Below, one piece after another: positions 52,230 to 61,317 of a stretch of DNA of 64,000 nt. The translations under genes and the position numbers were made by a program. The notes below the pieces were generated by a model. It was given only the letters and a program-made list of their open reading frames with translations. It searched no databases and was not told the origin of the DNA. Location of the stretch: NCBI GenBank assembly GCA_017304475.1, contig JAFKKV010000010.1, forward strand, positions 434,001 through 498,000, read 5' to 3'. Origin of the DNA: Hyphomicrobiales bacterium. GTDB lineage: Bacteria > Pseudomonadota > Alphaproteobacteria > Rhizobiales > Phreatobacteraceae. Positions within the stretch are counted from its first letter, which is position 1; each line of letters opens with the position of its first letter.

Positions 52230-52925
52230 ATGTCATTACGCACGACATACTCCGATCTTGGGCAGGACCGCTGGATCATTGATGACGTCTTCGCGTCACT
52301 GATCGCAGAGGGATACAAGGGGTTCTTTATTGAAGCTGGCGCAGCAACGGGAACCGACGCGAGCAATACGTTCCTGCTCGAAAAACAACACGGCTGGACG
52401 GGAGTTCTTGTTGAACCAAATGTCTATTTTTTTGATATACTTCAAAAAAATAGACAGTCGAAGTGCTTCAATGTGGTGCTGTCCGACTCTGATGGAGAGC
52501 TGGATTTCATCCAAGCCGGCTATCGCGGAGTAGCCCCCGACCATGTCCGTGCCGTCTTCGACAAGCGCGGGCTGGACATGAGATCGCACCCTCCCTACCA
52601 GCAGGATGCCGACGGGACGCCGGCCACGGAAACCGCGCTTCCAGCCCTGACCCTGCGGACCCTCCTGGATCGCATCGAAGCTCCCGAAACCATTGATTAC
52701 TTCAGCCTTGATGTTGAGGGCGGTGAACTGGCAGTCCTGAAAGGATTTCCGTTTGAGCGGCGCCGGATCCGCGCGCTGACGATCGAGACATTATTTCCGA
52801 GCGGAGCGCGAACAGTCGAACATGATCACCGCGCCGCGTGCCACGAATTGTTGACCGAGCACGGATATAGCCTCGTCAAAACGCTCAGCTATGACGACTG
52901 CTATATGCACCGCGACTTCATGTGA
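52230..52925 (+). CDS. FkbM-family methyltransferase
   Basis: 231 residues. Seen: YSDLGQDRWIIDDVF at the N terminus, motif I FFIEAGAATGTDASNT, VLVEPNVYFFDIL, and the FkbM hallmark DYFSLDVEGGELAVLKGF. This short form, which begins with a 'SQ/GQD' segment, methylates sugar hydroxyls in several surface glycans. The ATG at 52230 follows GGCGAGGG. It stands between two stretches lacking clear genes, so it may be a surviving member of a rearranged segment. Confidence 0.85.
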   Translation: MSLRTTYSDLGQDRWIIDDVFASLIAEGYKGFFIEAGAATGTDASNTFLLEKQHGWTGVLVEPNVYFFDILQKNRQSKCFNVVLSDSDGELDFIQAGYRGVAPDHVRAVFDKRGLDMRSHPPYQQDADGTPATETALPALTLRTLLDRIEAPETIDYFSLDVEGGELAVLKGFPFERRRIRALTIETLFPSGARTVEHDHRAACHELLTEHGYSLVKTLSYDDCYMHRDFM

Positions 52926-53441
52926 CATCTGCAATGGGAGCCAAGCTCGAACAGGTGGATCAAAAAGAATTATTGCGCCGCGATCGCGATTTCGGCGCCC
53001 CCGAGAGGTTCCGATCGTCACGGCGTGATTGATCAATCGGTCGTCCACGAGCGGCTCGATGCTCTTGGCCTCCTACCGGTCCCCTCACTGGTGGAGCGCT
53101 CCCCAGGCATCGATATCGGTCTGAGAAACGACAGACCAGCCGTGGAATTCGCCGGCTGCTGGCCGGCAGCTGGTTCGCTTCCTGCAATTTGCACTTGCTG
53201 TGTCGCCGAGATTCATCGGTGTCGAAGTCAGCGAGCGAAAAGCATGGATGCGGCTGAGCCACATCGTCAAGGCGATCTGTTTCGGGCGCGGTCGAATGAA
53301 ACGGCATGCCTATGCAAAAAGCCAACGCGCCATGGCCGCTGTCGGCGTCGATGCCCAAGGCCCGGAGCTACGCCTATCAGGCCCGGTAACACCCCGCCAA
53401 GGCGCGTAGGCGTATTAGAATACGACCCAACGGCAACCGAT
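52926..53441. other. Gap with a probable gene remnant
   Basis: 516 bp with no intact gene. On the plus strand a frame at 53200-53409 reads sensibly (SPRFIGVEVSERKAWMRLSH, then FGRGRMKRHAYAKSQRAM) and a different frame just upstream reads VIDQSVVHERLDALGLLPV. Protein-like sequence jumping frame suggests a decayed gene, but I cannot name the family. Confidence 0.3.
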
Positions 53442-54206
53442 CTACGCTAACTTGCTGAGCAGGTAGAACGCGTCATCACCACGATCTGCGGTATCATAAC
53501 CCAAATCTCCAATGGCCTTCAGCAACACTTCGCGTCTATATCCAGGCAATTCATTCCACGAGAAGAACGTCGTGGCAGCCTGTATATGAAACCCGGCCAG
53601 TTTGGCCAAATATTTAACATCTGCCGGCGCATACTCACGTACATGAGGTTCGTATTGGAACGGATGCATCTTGAGAAGTGTGCGCCCCAGCGTATCAACG
53701 GACGCCGCATTTGGCGTCGTAAGTACAAGATAGCCACCCGGCCGCAGGATGCGATTGGCCTCCTGCAGACAGCTGATCGCCCCCGATCCAGTATACATGG
53801 CGATCTCGGTAATGGGGCTGGCCGGGGTATGGCGATCATTTAGATGCTCCAACACCTCCAACATCAACACAATGTCGAAGGCTGCACTATCCAGTTTGAT
53901 TGGATCGCGCAGGTCGTCCGTATAGTCACGCACCGCCATTCCGCAGCTATCGCCAAAATAGTTGGCGATACGCGACATCCCTCCTAGCTCCACCACCGAC
54001 AGCCCGGGTCGAACGAGGTGAGCAATCCGGCGAAAGGTTTCAATGAGCCGTACCTGATGCGTGCGATCGTATTCGTTCAGTTCAGTACCGGATAAATAGC
54101 CCTCAAACGCGCGCACTTGTTCCAAAATATCTTGAGCGGGCGTCAAGGTAATTTCATCGCCTTCTGGGCAAGCCGCGGTTGCGACCTTTTCGGACGTTTC
54201 AGGCAC
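53442..54206 (-). CDS. Class I SAM-dependent methyltransferase
   Basis: 254 residues. Motif I is LSVVELGGMSRIANYFG, motif IV FDIVLMLEVLEHLNDRH and motif VI ILRPGGYLVLTTPNAAS, the typical Methyltransf_11/23 pattern. The N terminus is acidic and the C terminus (TTFFSWNELPGYRREVL) is family-specific. It starts a run of five minus-strand genes when read from its 3' end; 23 bp separate it from the upstream gene. Likely a sugar or glycan-end methyltransferase. Confidence 0.83.
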   Translation of the reverse strand: MPETSEKVATAACPEGDEITLTPAQDILEQVRAFEGYLSGTELNEYDRTHQVRLIETFRRIAHLVRPGLSVVELGGMSRIANYFGDSCGMAVRDYTDDLRDPIKLDSAAFDIVLMLEVLEHLNDRHTPASPITEIAMYTGSGAISCLQEANRILRPGGYLVLTTPNAASVDTLGRTLLKMHPFQYEPHVREYAPADVKYLAKLAGFHIQAATTFFSWNELPGYRREVLLKAIGDLGYDTADRGDDAFYLLSKLA

Positions 54207-54229
54207 GACGGTCGGCTTTCCCTACGAAA

Positions 54230-55573
54230 TCAGTGTCCATAGTAGAACGTGACGCCGGAGACCGCGATCGACAGGATGCGTTGATCATCCGTCCCATCCT
54301 CCTCGGATGGCCGGCCCACGGCGGCGCTAGCAAGCCGTAGCACATGGACTGGCCTAGCGCGACCGTCAGACCGCGGCAACACCTTCAAAGTGTAAGGCGG
54401 CCCTCCTGGCGAGGACACGAGCTCCACATCCGCCACATCGGCGTCCAGCATCGCAGTGATTTGCGGCGCTCGATGCCCGAATGTCGTCCCTATCGCCACA
54501 CTGATCTGGACCACAGGACGTTGTGGCTTCGGATTAAAAACAGTTCCTCCGAGGCCCATCCAGCGAAAATCGAAATTCTTGCTATCCGTTTCAAGCCAGG
54601 ACCATCCATCGGAGAAGAATGCTGTGCCCGGCTGAACAATTCCATAGTCCAGACGATCGACCGCCGCCTTACCGACAGCAACATCTTGCATGAGCTGCCG
54701 AAACCCTTGCAGCGCCCTGTCCCCAGGGCCAGTCGCAGCAGCGTCCGCCTTGACAGCGAGGGTATCGTAGACGAACGCAATCAGATATTCAGCTACGCCG
54801 TCGATCAATTCACGCTGCTCGCTATGTCTCGACTCCGCCAGCTCCGCAGCGCGCGCCAGCTCGAGGTTGAGACGCTTCGTCAAATTGCCGACGGCAGCAC
54901 TTGCCCGCGTGACAGCCGCGGCCAACGCATTGGCGTCCTCTCGTGCAAAGGTCAGTGAGCCTGCAATCGTCATGTCCGGGAGTTGCAGGATCTCATAATA
55001 TGCGCCGCTCTCGGTAAGATCCGCAGGATCTATCGCCATAGTGAACGACAAGGACGCGCCGCCCTCGGCGCGCGCACGCGGAGCATCCATTCTGACTTCA
55101 CGCAGCAGATGTCCGTTGATGCGCCCGAGGAGCATTGGGCGCCCCAACCCGTTCACTGCGTTGATGCCGGTGCCGTGGATGGCGCCATTGACCACGGAAA
55201 GTCGCACGCCCTCGATGCGCCCCGAACCGACCAGCCGCTCGATCTCACCGACCGACCGCAAGCTCGCAGCGGGAGCGACCTCGGTCTGCCCCCCTTCCAC
55301 GGCAAAACGAACCTGGCAGGGGAGAGCGACAAACGGGAAATAGGTGCAGGTGACAACGATCGCCCGCCCTAGATCGACGGCCTCGTATTCGGCACTGGAG
55401 CCTATTGGAATTCCATTGACGAAAGCCTCGATCCGACCGCCAACGTGCCCTGGCGCAAGGCATGTAAATGAAAATCCGTTTCGCTCAATCGACGCCGCTC
55501 CGAATATCGCTAGTCGCATGAGCTGCCCCTGCGTCGAGGAGGAGAGCGCGAACGTCGTGTCGTTGGCTGACAT
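54230..55573 (-). CDS. Unrecognised multi-domain protein with C-terminal GWxW/RW beta module
   Basis: 447 residues. The N-terminal half is beta-rich (FSFTCLAPGHVGGRIEAFVN), the middle (about 225-290) is an Ala/Glu/Arg helical or coiled-coil region (TKRLNLELARAAELAESRHS). Residues 319-447 form a module with GWSWLE, FRWMGLGG and DQRILSIAVSGVTF, seen in matching order at the end of the 348-residue protein at 56711. No signal peptide. GAGGG lies before the ATG at 55573; a longer start at 55660 would overlap the glycosyltransferase gene. Function unknown; possibly a glycan-binding partner of the adjoining GT4 enzymes. Confidence 0.65.
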   Translation of the reverse strand: MSANDTTFALSSSTQGQLMRLAIFGAASIERNGFSFTCLAPGHVGGRIEAFVNGIPIGSSAEYEAVDLGRAIVVTCTYFPFVALPCQVRFAVEGGQTEVAPAASLRSVGEIERLVGSGRIEGVRLSVVNGAIHGTGINAVNGLGRPMLLGRINGHLLREVRMDAPRARAEGGASLSFTMAIDPADLTESGAYYEILQLPDMTIAGSLTFAREDANALAAAVTRASAAVGNLTKRLNLELARAAELAESRHSEQRELIDGVAEYLIAFVYDTLAVKADAAATGPGDRALQGFRQLMQDVAVGKAAVDRLDYGIVQPGTAFFSDGWSWLETDSKNFDFRWMGLGGTVFNPKPQRPVVQISVAIGTTFGHRAPQITAMLDADVADVELVSSPGGPPYTLKVLPRSDGRARPVHVLRLASAAVGRPSEEDGTDDQRILSIAVSGVTFYYGH

Positions 55574-55589
55574 GCCCTCGGTACTTTCC

Positions 55590-56714
55590 CTATGCTTGCT
55601 TGGCGATGATGGCAGCAAGCAGATCAAACTGCTGTCGAGTTGATGCGGAATAACGCGCAAAAAGACGCCGCGTGGCGATCAAAAGTTCCGCCCTGAGGCT
55701 CTCTGAGGCTGCATATTCTCCAACGGCAAGCGCCAGATCGTCGACGGTAGCGAGATCATGCAGCCAATGGCTCGCCCCGAGACCGGCAAACGCATCCCTG
55801 CTACCGATAACCGGCCGCCCGTAGGCCATCGCTTCAACCGTTTTGATCTTGAGCCCGGTACCCCCGCTCATAGGATTGATGCAGCAGTCGACGTGCCGGT
55901 AGAAGTCCTCGGGAGCAGAGACCCTGCCGAACCGGAAGGGGTTCGTCCGCAGTTCGAGCGGCGCTTCGCAAATAGTGCCGGCAATTGCCCAATCACAATC
56001 CTGTTCGGCCCGTGCGAGCGCCTCGTCGAACGCTTTCACCGATCGTACGTTCCAGGGGTTAGCACTTCCAAAGTAACCGAACGCCGAAGCTTTAACCGTC
56101 GAATCGGGATGGGTCAGGAACCAGGCCGACATCGGGTGGCCGATCGTCACGGCCCGGACTTTGGTCCGTTGCGCTATCTCTGCCGTTTCTCCCGCCTGAA
56201 TACCGATAACGAGATCCGCACGATCGAAGCCCAGACTCTCCTGAACTCGCGACGTAAAAAACCAGTTCGGCTCTAGACCATTTTCAAGGCTAATCCGATG
56301 CCGATCGCCAAAAAGGTCGTGCGTGTCGATAATGCGCAGGGAACCCTCGACCCCCAACAAGCAACGCGACATCCACACATAGTTGGTCACGACAGCATCG
56401 TAACCCACTTCTCGGCACAAGCGGGACACGGCCTCGCACACCTCGTCGGGGCACCAGTCGTCAAGCCCCCACCATCCGGGATAACGCTGCGATGCATGAG
56501 CACGAGCGCCCATCGAATACACCGCGTTCCACTCGCGTCGCATCGCCGCGTCACCCTCGGCCGTAACGAAGTCGAGACAGTAATGGAAGACGTCAACAAT
56601 GATGCCTCTCGCCTTCAACTCCCTGCCGAACGCCAATATCCTCGCCGCGTTACCCTGGTTGGGCGGATGCGTGAAGACGGGGGTGACAATGAGAACTCGT
56701 CGAGCACGCTTCAT
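55590..56714 (-). CDS. GT4-like glycosyltransferase
   Basis: 374 residues. N-terminal VLIVTPVFTHPPNQGNAARI and DTHDLFGDR define the acceptor domain. The donor loop is SGGTGLKIKTVEAMAYGRPV. The gene overlaps the upstream 348-residue gene by 4 bp and is followed 16 bp later by the 447-residue gene, so all are one operon. Its pattern (PPNQGNAARI, CINPMSGGTGLKIK) is that of a GT4 subgroup common in rhizobial O-antigen and exopolysaccharide clusters. Confidence 0.83.
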   Translation of the reverse strand: MKRARRVLIVTPVFTHPPNQGNAARILAFGRELKARGIIVDVFHYCLDFVTAEGDAAMRREWNAVYSMGARAHASQRYPGWWGLDDWCPDEVCEAVSRLCREVGYDAVVTNYVWMSRCLLGVEGSLRIIDTHDLFGDRHRISLENGLEPNWFFTSRVQESLGFDRADLVIGIQAGETAEIAQRTKVRAVTIGHPMSAWFLTHPDSTVKASAFGYFGSANPWNVRSVKAFDEALARAEQDCDWAIAGTICEAPLELRTNPFRFGRVSAPEDFYRHVDCCINPMSGGTGLKIKTVEAMAYGRPVIGSRDAFAGLGASHWLHDLATVDDLALAVGEYAASESLRAELLIATRRLFARYSASTRQQFDLLAAIIAKQA

Positions 56715-57757
56715 ATGGCGATCTCGATAGATTCAATACTTACTCGTATCGTGCGCTCGGAGCTCTCAACGCTGTGGCTGTTTCGGCAGGCAATACCAAG
56801 GATAAATGCGTCGCGCGTTGAGGCATCAACTTCCAAACTGGCCACGCCGGAGCCGTTGGAATTGAAACTCGCGGCATGTTGGCACCGCACGCCATTGACC
56901 TGAAACAGGAGGGCCTCATCAAGGCCTTGATGCAAACTGTTTGCCGCAAATCGGACTTTCACGCTCTTCGCTCGGGAAGGCAACCGACCCAGCGCGAAGC
57001 GCGAGATTGGCGACGGGCCAGTCCAAATCCAGGAATTGATCTCGTCTCCTTCCGAGCAGTAGACGTTGTCCGTTGTCAATTGGCGCGCCGAATACCTTCG
57101 TGGGAACATTGATGATCCAATGAACTCGCCCGTCCTTACAAGTCGATATTCTTTGGGAGCGCCTCTGCTTCGCCAACGCAGCCAATCATATTTCGGAGGA
57201 GCTGAAACCGCTGATGAAAATAGCGGATCAGCGTCCCTTCCGGCCAATGGCATCATTGCGAAGAAGCCTGTCGGAGTACCATCAGGCAAAATGAACTGAA
57301 CAAAATCCCAGCCCGACAGTTCTGGTGTTTCGTCGCACGTCCTTCGAAATTCCCTGGCATCCAAAAAGGTCAGGACACGAGTGTTTCCTTGAATCAGCGC
57401 AGGGAAGGCATCAGCCAGCATCTCAAGCCGATCAACAAACAGCCATGTAGGGCGCGCGGTCGGCGGCAAAATTCCAATGACGTCCGTCAACTCCCGAACC
57501 GGATCAGCTCCCCGGCTGGCGCGAAACTGATTGTAGAAGCGGAGCTCATTCATACTCCCGGCTTGATGTGCAATAATAGGGCAGTCGACGGCATGGTGAA
57601 GTAGATGGCCAGGAAAGGTCGCATCAATGAAATTGACTGACCCTGCCGTTTCACGAATACGTTCAATGACGCTCCAGAGAAACGTCTCCCACCCCTCCAC
57701 CGGGTGATTTGCGCTCTTATCAAACGACCGCCGATGCAATATCGTGCGCACCATCAA
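56711..57757 (-). CDS. Unrecognised protein with C-terminal WTGP beta module
   Basis: 348 residues. The N-terminal two thirds contain HLLHHAVDCPIIAHQAGSMN, YNQFRASRGADPVREL and a Trp/Phe-rich core without a motif I can name. Residues 232-348 (INSWIWTGPSPISRF, then VKVRFAAN and RTIRVSIESIEI) match the end of the 447-residue protein at 54230. It overlaps both neighbours by 4 bp. No membrane segment. Possibly a glycan-modifying enzyme with a sugar-binding tail; not assigned. Confidence 0.65.
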   Translation of the reverse strand: MMVRTILHRRSFDKSANHPVEGWETFLWSVIERIRETAGSVNFIDATFPGHLLHHAVDCPIIAHQAGSMNELRFYNQFRASRGADPVRELTDVIGILPPTARPTWLFVDRLEMLADAFPALIQGNTRVLTFLDAREFRRTCDETPELSGWDFVQFILPDGTPTGFFAMMPLAGRDADPLFSSAVSAPPKYDWLRWRSRGAPKEYRLVRTGEFIGSSMFPRRYSARQLTTDNVYCSEGDEINSWIWTGPSPISRFALGRLPSRAKSVKVRFAANSLHQGLDEALLFQVNGVRCQHAASFNSNGSGVASLEVDASTRDAFILGIACRNSHSVESSERTIRVSIESIEIAI

Positions 57758-59211
57758 CCTAGCCGTTGTCCTGTGAGCTCTAAGTATATATTGCCGTGAT
57801 CGTCGGAGGCCTCCCCGTCATTCCTAGGCACGAATTCGGCCTTCTCAATTCGCAATGCTTCGGGAGCCAAGGCCTTTAGATTATTGAACCCTTCAAGAAC
57901 GGGCTCGATCTGAGCGAGCGAAAATCGTACTGGCGCGCCCGGCGCGCTCCGTCGGCTCGCTTCTTGGTATTCGATGTGACGCCTGGCTTTAAGATGCGGC
58001 ATCTCTCGTTGAAGAGGTGCCCCCCCGCCTTGAACAACCTCATGGATCGCCGCTTCGAGGCTCGCCGTATAAGTCGCAATGGAGAGTTCAGTGGCCGCGT
58101 ATCGCCTCGCATTATGCGCGAATGCTCTAATCACCTCTGGGGCATCCATAAGGTGCGTCAACGTGGCATAAAGCGTCTCATGACCCGAGAATGGAGACAG
58201 CCGTATTGCCACATCATCTGGATACTCGCTGTATCCGGCGGTATCCGTCACGATGCAACATGCTCCGGCAGACATGGCTCTCGCCAAGATGCCCGAGCTT
58301 TCGCCGACAGAAGGAAACCGTAGGTTGACGACGACGTCGGCCGCGGCGACATAAGCATCAAGATCTTCGGATGAAACAAAGCCTGCCATCCGCGCAATGG
58401 CGCGGACTCGCGGGTAACGATCTAGAAGAGCCGGGAGGTCGTAGTCATCGGGGCGCACCGGACCAGCTTGCACCCAAACGACATTCGGCCGCGCCGCAAC
58501 GATCCGGTCGAGCGCCTCCACGAGCCAATCATAGCGCTTGGCCTTCGTGGCAAAACCCAATGTGACCACGACAAACCAGTCCGGCTCCAATGACAATCTT
58601 AGGCGGGCTACATCGCGGGGCTCGCCTGTTGCCTGAAATGCGAAATGAGGAATAACGCGAACCTTCCGGGAAGCGTCATCGCCATAATGACGCGCCAGAA
58701 TTGCCTTCGCGAAGCGAGAGTGCACGACAATGCATTTCGCGACATCAATGACGTCTGCCAACATGTCAAAGAGTAAGTAGTCGACTCGCGTTTTCCGACC
58801 TTGGAAAGCAATGCGAGCCGCTTGGGTGCGCGCTAAGGACGGATTCGACCGGCCCAGGAGATGGAAAGTCTCCGTTTCCGAGATTTCCAGAAATTCGTGC
58901 AAATATAGCAACTTGAGATCGTGGAGAACAACAATTCCGGGAAAATCCTTCGCCGATCTTATGGCGAACGCATGGTCAGGGTTATTTCCAATCTGATGGA
59001 TGCAGCACGAATTCTCGCCAACGAAGCGAAACGCCTGAAGAGGGTCCGCGCTCGTAGTGCCATTCGGAACTATGGCAAACGGGTCGCTACTGAAAACGCG
59101 CGACGGATAGCGGCCAGATAGCTGATCTATCACTTGGTACGCATAATCAGCGATGCCATTTCGCGACGGCGGCATCGGGCTGAAGTGAAAAAGGGCCACG
59201 TCCTTCGTCAT
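57754..59211 (-). CDS. GT4-family glycosyltransferase
   Basis: 485 residues. N-terminal SPMPPSRNGIADYAYQVI and VVLHDLKLLYLHEFL are GT4 acceptor-domain marks. The donor domain has VVVTLGFATKAKRYDWLVEA and NLRFPSVGESSGILARAMSAG. The FPS-GE-SG loop is shared with the enzyme at 46061, suggesting a common subgroup in this locus. The last 90 residues form an extra domain (RFSLAQIEPVLEGFNNLKAL). It heads the minus-strand run of five genes; 149 AT-rich bp separate it from the sphingolipid-like operon. Confidence 0.87.
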   Translation of the reverse strand: MTKDVALFHFSPMPPSRNGIADYAYQVIDQLSGRYPSRVFSSDPFAIVPNGTTSADPLQAFRFVGENSCCIHQIGNNPDHAFAIRSAKDFPGIVVLHDLKLLYLHEFLEISETETFHLLGRSNPSLARTQAARIAFQGRKTRVDYLLFDMLADVIDVAKCIVVHSRFAKAILARHYGDDASRKVRVIPHFAFQATGEPRDVARLRLSLEPDWFVVVTLGFATKAKRYDWLVEALDRIVAARPNVVWVQAGPVRPDDYDLPALLDRYPRVRAIARMAGFVSSEDLDAYVAAADVVVNLRFPSVGESSGILARAMSAGACCIVTDTAGYSEYPDDVAIRLSPFSGHETLYATLTHLMDAPEVIRAFAHNARRYAATELSIATYTASLEAAIHEVVQGGGAPLQREMPHLKARRHIEYQEASRRSAPGAPVRFSLAQIEPVLEGFNNLKALAPEALRIEKAEFVPRNDGEASDDHGNIYLELTGQRLG

Positions 59212-59360
59212 ATCTCAGGTTTCCGGCGCCACTTTTAATAGTTGACTTATAATACAGGCTCTCACCAAATAGAAATGAATGCGTTATTCAATTCAGGCGA
59301 GTCTAGACATAATTATTTCCATTGCGACACTCCATTGATGCAACCGCTTATCGCACTTCG

Positions 59361-60509
59361 TCATTGGGATGCATGATAGATTCTATATCGCTTCACCGCC
59401 TTCGCGCCGCTTGCTTCCAGCACCGCAACAGCCGGGCCATTTTCTTCCAGAACCCAAGAAAACTCGACCCATGCCAAATTGTATCGCTTCATTCGCGCAA
59501 TCAATTTATCAAGCATTCGCACGACCAGAGCCGCACCCAATCCGCCCCCCTGGTATTCGCGGCCGATGCCCAAAATGAGAACACGCGCGGTCTTTGTCTT
59601 CTCTCGATAGACCGACCATCCCAGCTTTATTGTATTGATCAGCCCGAATTTTCCACGAAAGGGTGCGATAGTTTCATTGATGTTCGGAAGTGCCATCATG
59701 ACACCAACTGGCCGTCCTTCGATCTCGACGAAGAATCCATAGTCGGGCCGAATGATGGGTTTGAGCTCCCGAACGAAGAAATCCAGCTCTGCTTTTGTAA
59801 AGGGCAGGAAGCCCCAGTTGGCCTGCCAGCCGTCGTTGAAGATACGCCCGAGTAACTCAAACTCCGTGGCGAGATTCTTCGTGTCGACTGGCCGGACGTT
59901 GATGGCGCCACCCGCCTCAGCCCGCGAGGCAATCTCGAGCAGCCGATCCGGAAGCTCTTGGGGAACGACACGATATGCCAGGAGGTCCATCGCCTTGCTC
60001 AGACCGCAGCGCTCCAGCATGGGCCCGGTCCATGGCCTCGATCGCGGCATCATGATCGCGGAGGCGGTCTCGAACCCCTCCACCAGGCAGCCGCATTCCT
60101 GGTTGATCGACAGGTTGAACGGGCCGCGCATCTGGCGGGCGCCACGTTCGCGCAGCCAGCTGCGCGCCTGCGCGACCAGCGCATCCGCGACACGCTGGTC
60201 TTGGATGAAGTCGGCGAAGCCGAACTGGCCGATGACCTCGCCGTCGTCGGCCTTCAGTCGCGGATCGTATTGGGCAGAGATACGTCCGACAGGAACGCCG
60301 TCCCGGTAGCAGACGAAGAAGGCCGCCTCGGCAATGGCGAGATAGGGATTGTGCGCGCGGGAGATCCGATGCCGTTCCTGCTTGTCCGGCTGGATCACAT
60401 GGAGCGGATCGTCGGCATGGACGAGCTTTGGCACGCGCAACCAGTCGGCAATGCCTTGCGGATCGTCGCCAATGGCGCGGATGTGCACGATTTCGGGATT
60501 GACGGACAA
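59361..60509 (-). CDS. GNAT-fold acyltransferase, YghO/bacterial ceramide synthase-like
   Basis: 382 residues. The N-terminal half has HADDPLHVIQPDKQERHRIS, then FVCYRDGVPVGRISAQYD (first GNAT-like lobe). The C-terminal half has VMMALPNINETIAPFRGKFG, then ILGIGREYQGGGLGAALVVR, the GNAT acyl-CoA/ACP-binding loop. This two-lobed family includes E. coli YghO and the Caulobacter bacterial ceramide synthase. It sits 2 bp after the reductase gene in an operon with an oxoamine synthase, which supports amide formation on a sphingoid base. The start appears to be TTG (60509). Confidence 0.78.
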   Translation of the reverse strand: MSVNPEIVHIRAIGDDPQGIADWLRVPKLVHADDPLHVIQPDKQERHRISRAHNPYLAIAEAAFFVCYRDGVPVGRISAQYDPRLKADDGEVIGQFGFADFIQDQRVADALVAQARSWLRERGARQMRGPFNLSINQECGCLVEGFETASAIMMPRSRPWTGPMLERCGLSKAMDLLAYRVVPQELPDRLLEIASRAEAGGAINVRPVDTKNLATEFELLGRIFNDGWQANWGFLPFTKAELDFFVRELKPIIRPDYGFFVEIEGRPVGVMMALPNINETIAPFRGKFGLINTIKLGWSVYREKTKTARVLILGIGREYQGGGLGAALVVRMLDKLIARMKRYNLAWVEFSWVLEENGPAVAVLEASGAKAVKRYRIYHASQ

Positions 60510-60511
60510 GA

Positions 60512-61303
60512 TCAGCGAAGCCTCGGCTCTGAGCGCGCCAGGATCGGCAGGAGCAGAGCCTCCGGGAGGCTCGCAAGGAAACGGGATGCCCAGCGCAACT
60601 GCCAGGGAAAGACGATCTCGCGGTGTCCGGCGGCAATCCCGGCAACGATGATCGCGGCCGCGCGCTCCGCGCTCATCAGGTAGGGAAGCTCCATCGGCAA
60701 TTCGGCGCTCATCGCCGTCTTCACGAAACCGGGCGAGACGACACTGACCCGAACGCCTTCACGCCGCACCAGGCGATCGAGCGCGATGCCATAGGTGCGC
60801 GCCGCCGCCTTGGAGGCCGAATAGGCCGGGCAGCTCGGCAGGGGCACGTGACCCGCCAGGGAGCCGATGATCGCGATGCGCCCCGACCGGCGGGTGACGA
60901 AGCGCGGCATCAGGGGATCGATGGTATTGATCACCCCCCTGAAGTTCACATCGGCCATCAGGCGCGCCTTGGTCGGCGACTCGCCGTAGCGACCGGCCAG
61001 GGCATCCCGCCCGCCCACGCCGGCATTGGCGATGAGGATGTCGATCGGCTGCAGGTCATCCCCCGACAGCAGCGCCTCGGCCATGGCGTTGGCATCGGTC
61101 ACGTCGGCCACGACGATGCCGGCCATGGCACCCTTGGCCTCGCAGGTCCGCGCGACCTCTTCCAGCCGGTCCACGGCCCGCCCCAGGAGGGTCAGACGCC
61201 GCCCGGGGGCCGCATAATGTTCGGCCAGCGCGCGGCCGATACCCTGCGACGCGCCAGTGATGGCAACGTGCATGGGCGCGGGGCTCGGATCGGTCGCGAT
61301 CAT
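60512..61303 (-). CDS. Short-chain dehydrogenase/reductase
   Basis: 263-residue classical SDR. NAD(P)-binding TGASQGIG, NAG motif in LIANAGVGG, catalytic Ser148, Tyr161 and Lys165 in PAYSASKAAARTYG. In this operon, after an oxoamine synthase, it is a natural candidate to reduce the 3-keto group of the condensation product to an alcohol. The start is ATG 61303, GTG 61312 or ATG 61273; none has a strong ribosome site. The classical SDR type differs from the extended CerR reductase of Caulobacter. Confidence 0.85.
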   Translation of the reverse strand: MIATDPSPAPMHVAITGASQGIGRALAEHYAAPGRRLTLLGRAVDRLEEVARTCEAKGAMAGIVVADVTDANAMAEALLSGDDLQPIDILIANAGVGGRDALAGRYGESPTKARLMADVNFRGVINTIDPLMPRFVTRRSGRIAIIGSLAGHVPLPSCPAYSASKAAARTYGIALDRLVRREGVRVSVVSPGFVKTAMSAELPMELPYLMSAERAAAIIVAGIAAGHREIVFPWQLRWASRFLASLPEALLLPILARSEPRLR

Positions 61304-61317
61304 GGGCGGCACGGGCG

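Noticed and set aside
59242..59253. TTGACT and TATAAT next to each other
   Set aside because: The two hexamers are adjacent with no spacer, so they cannot act as a -35/-10 pair.
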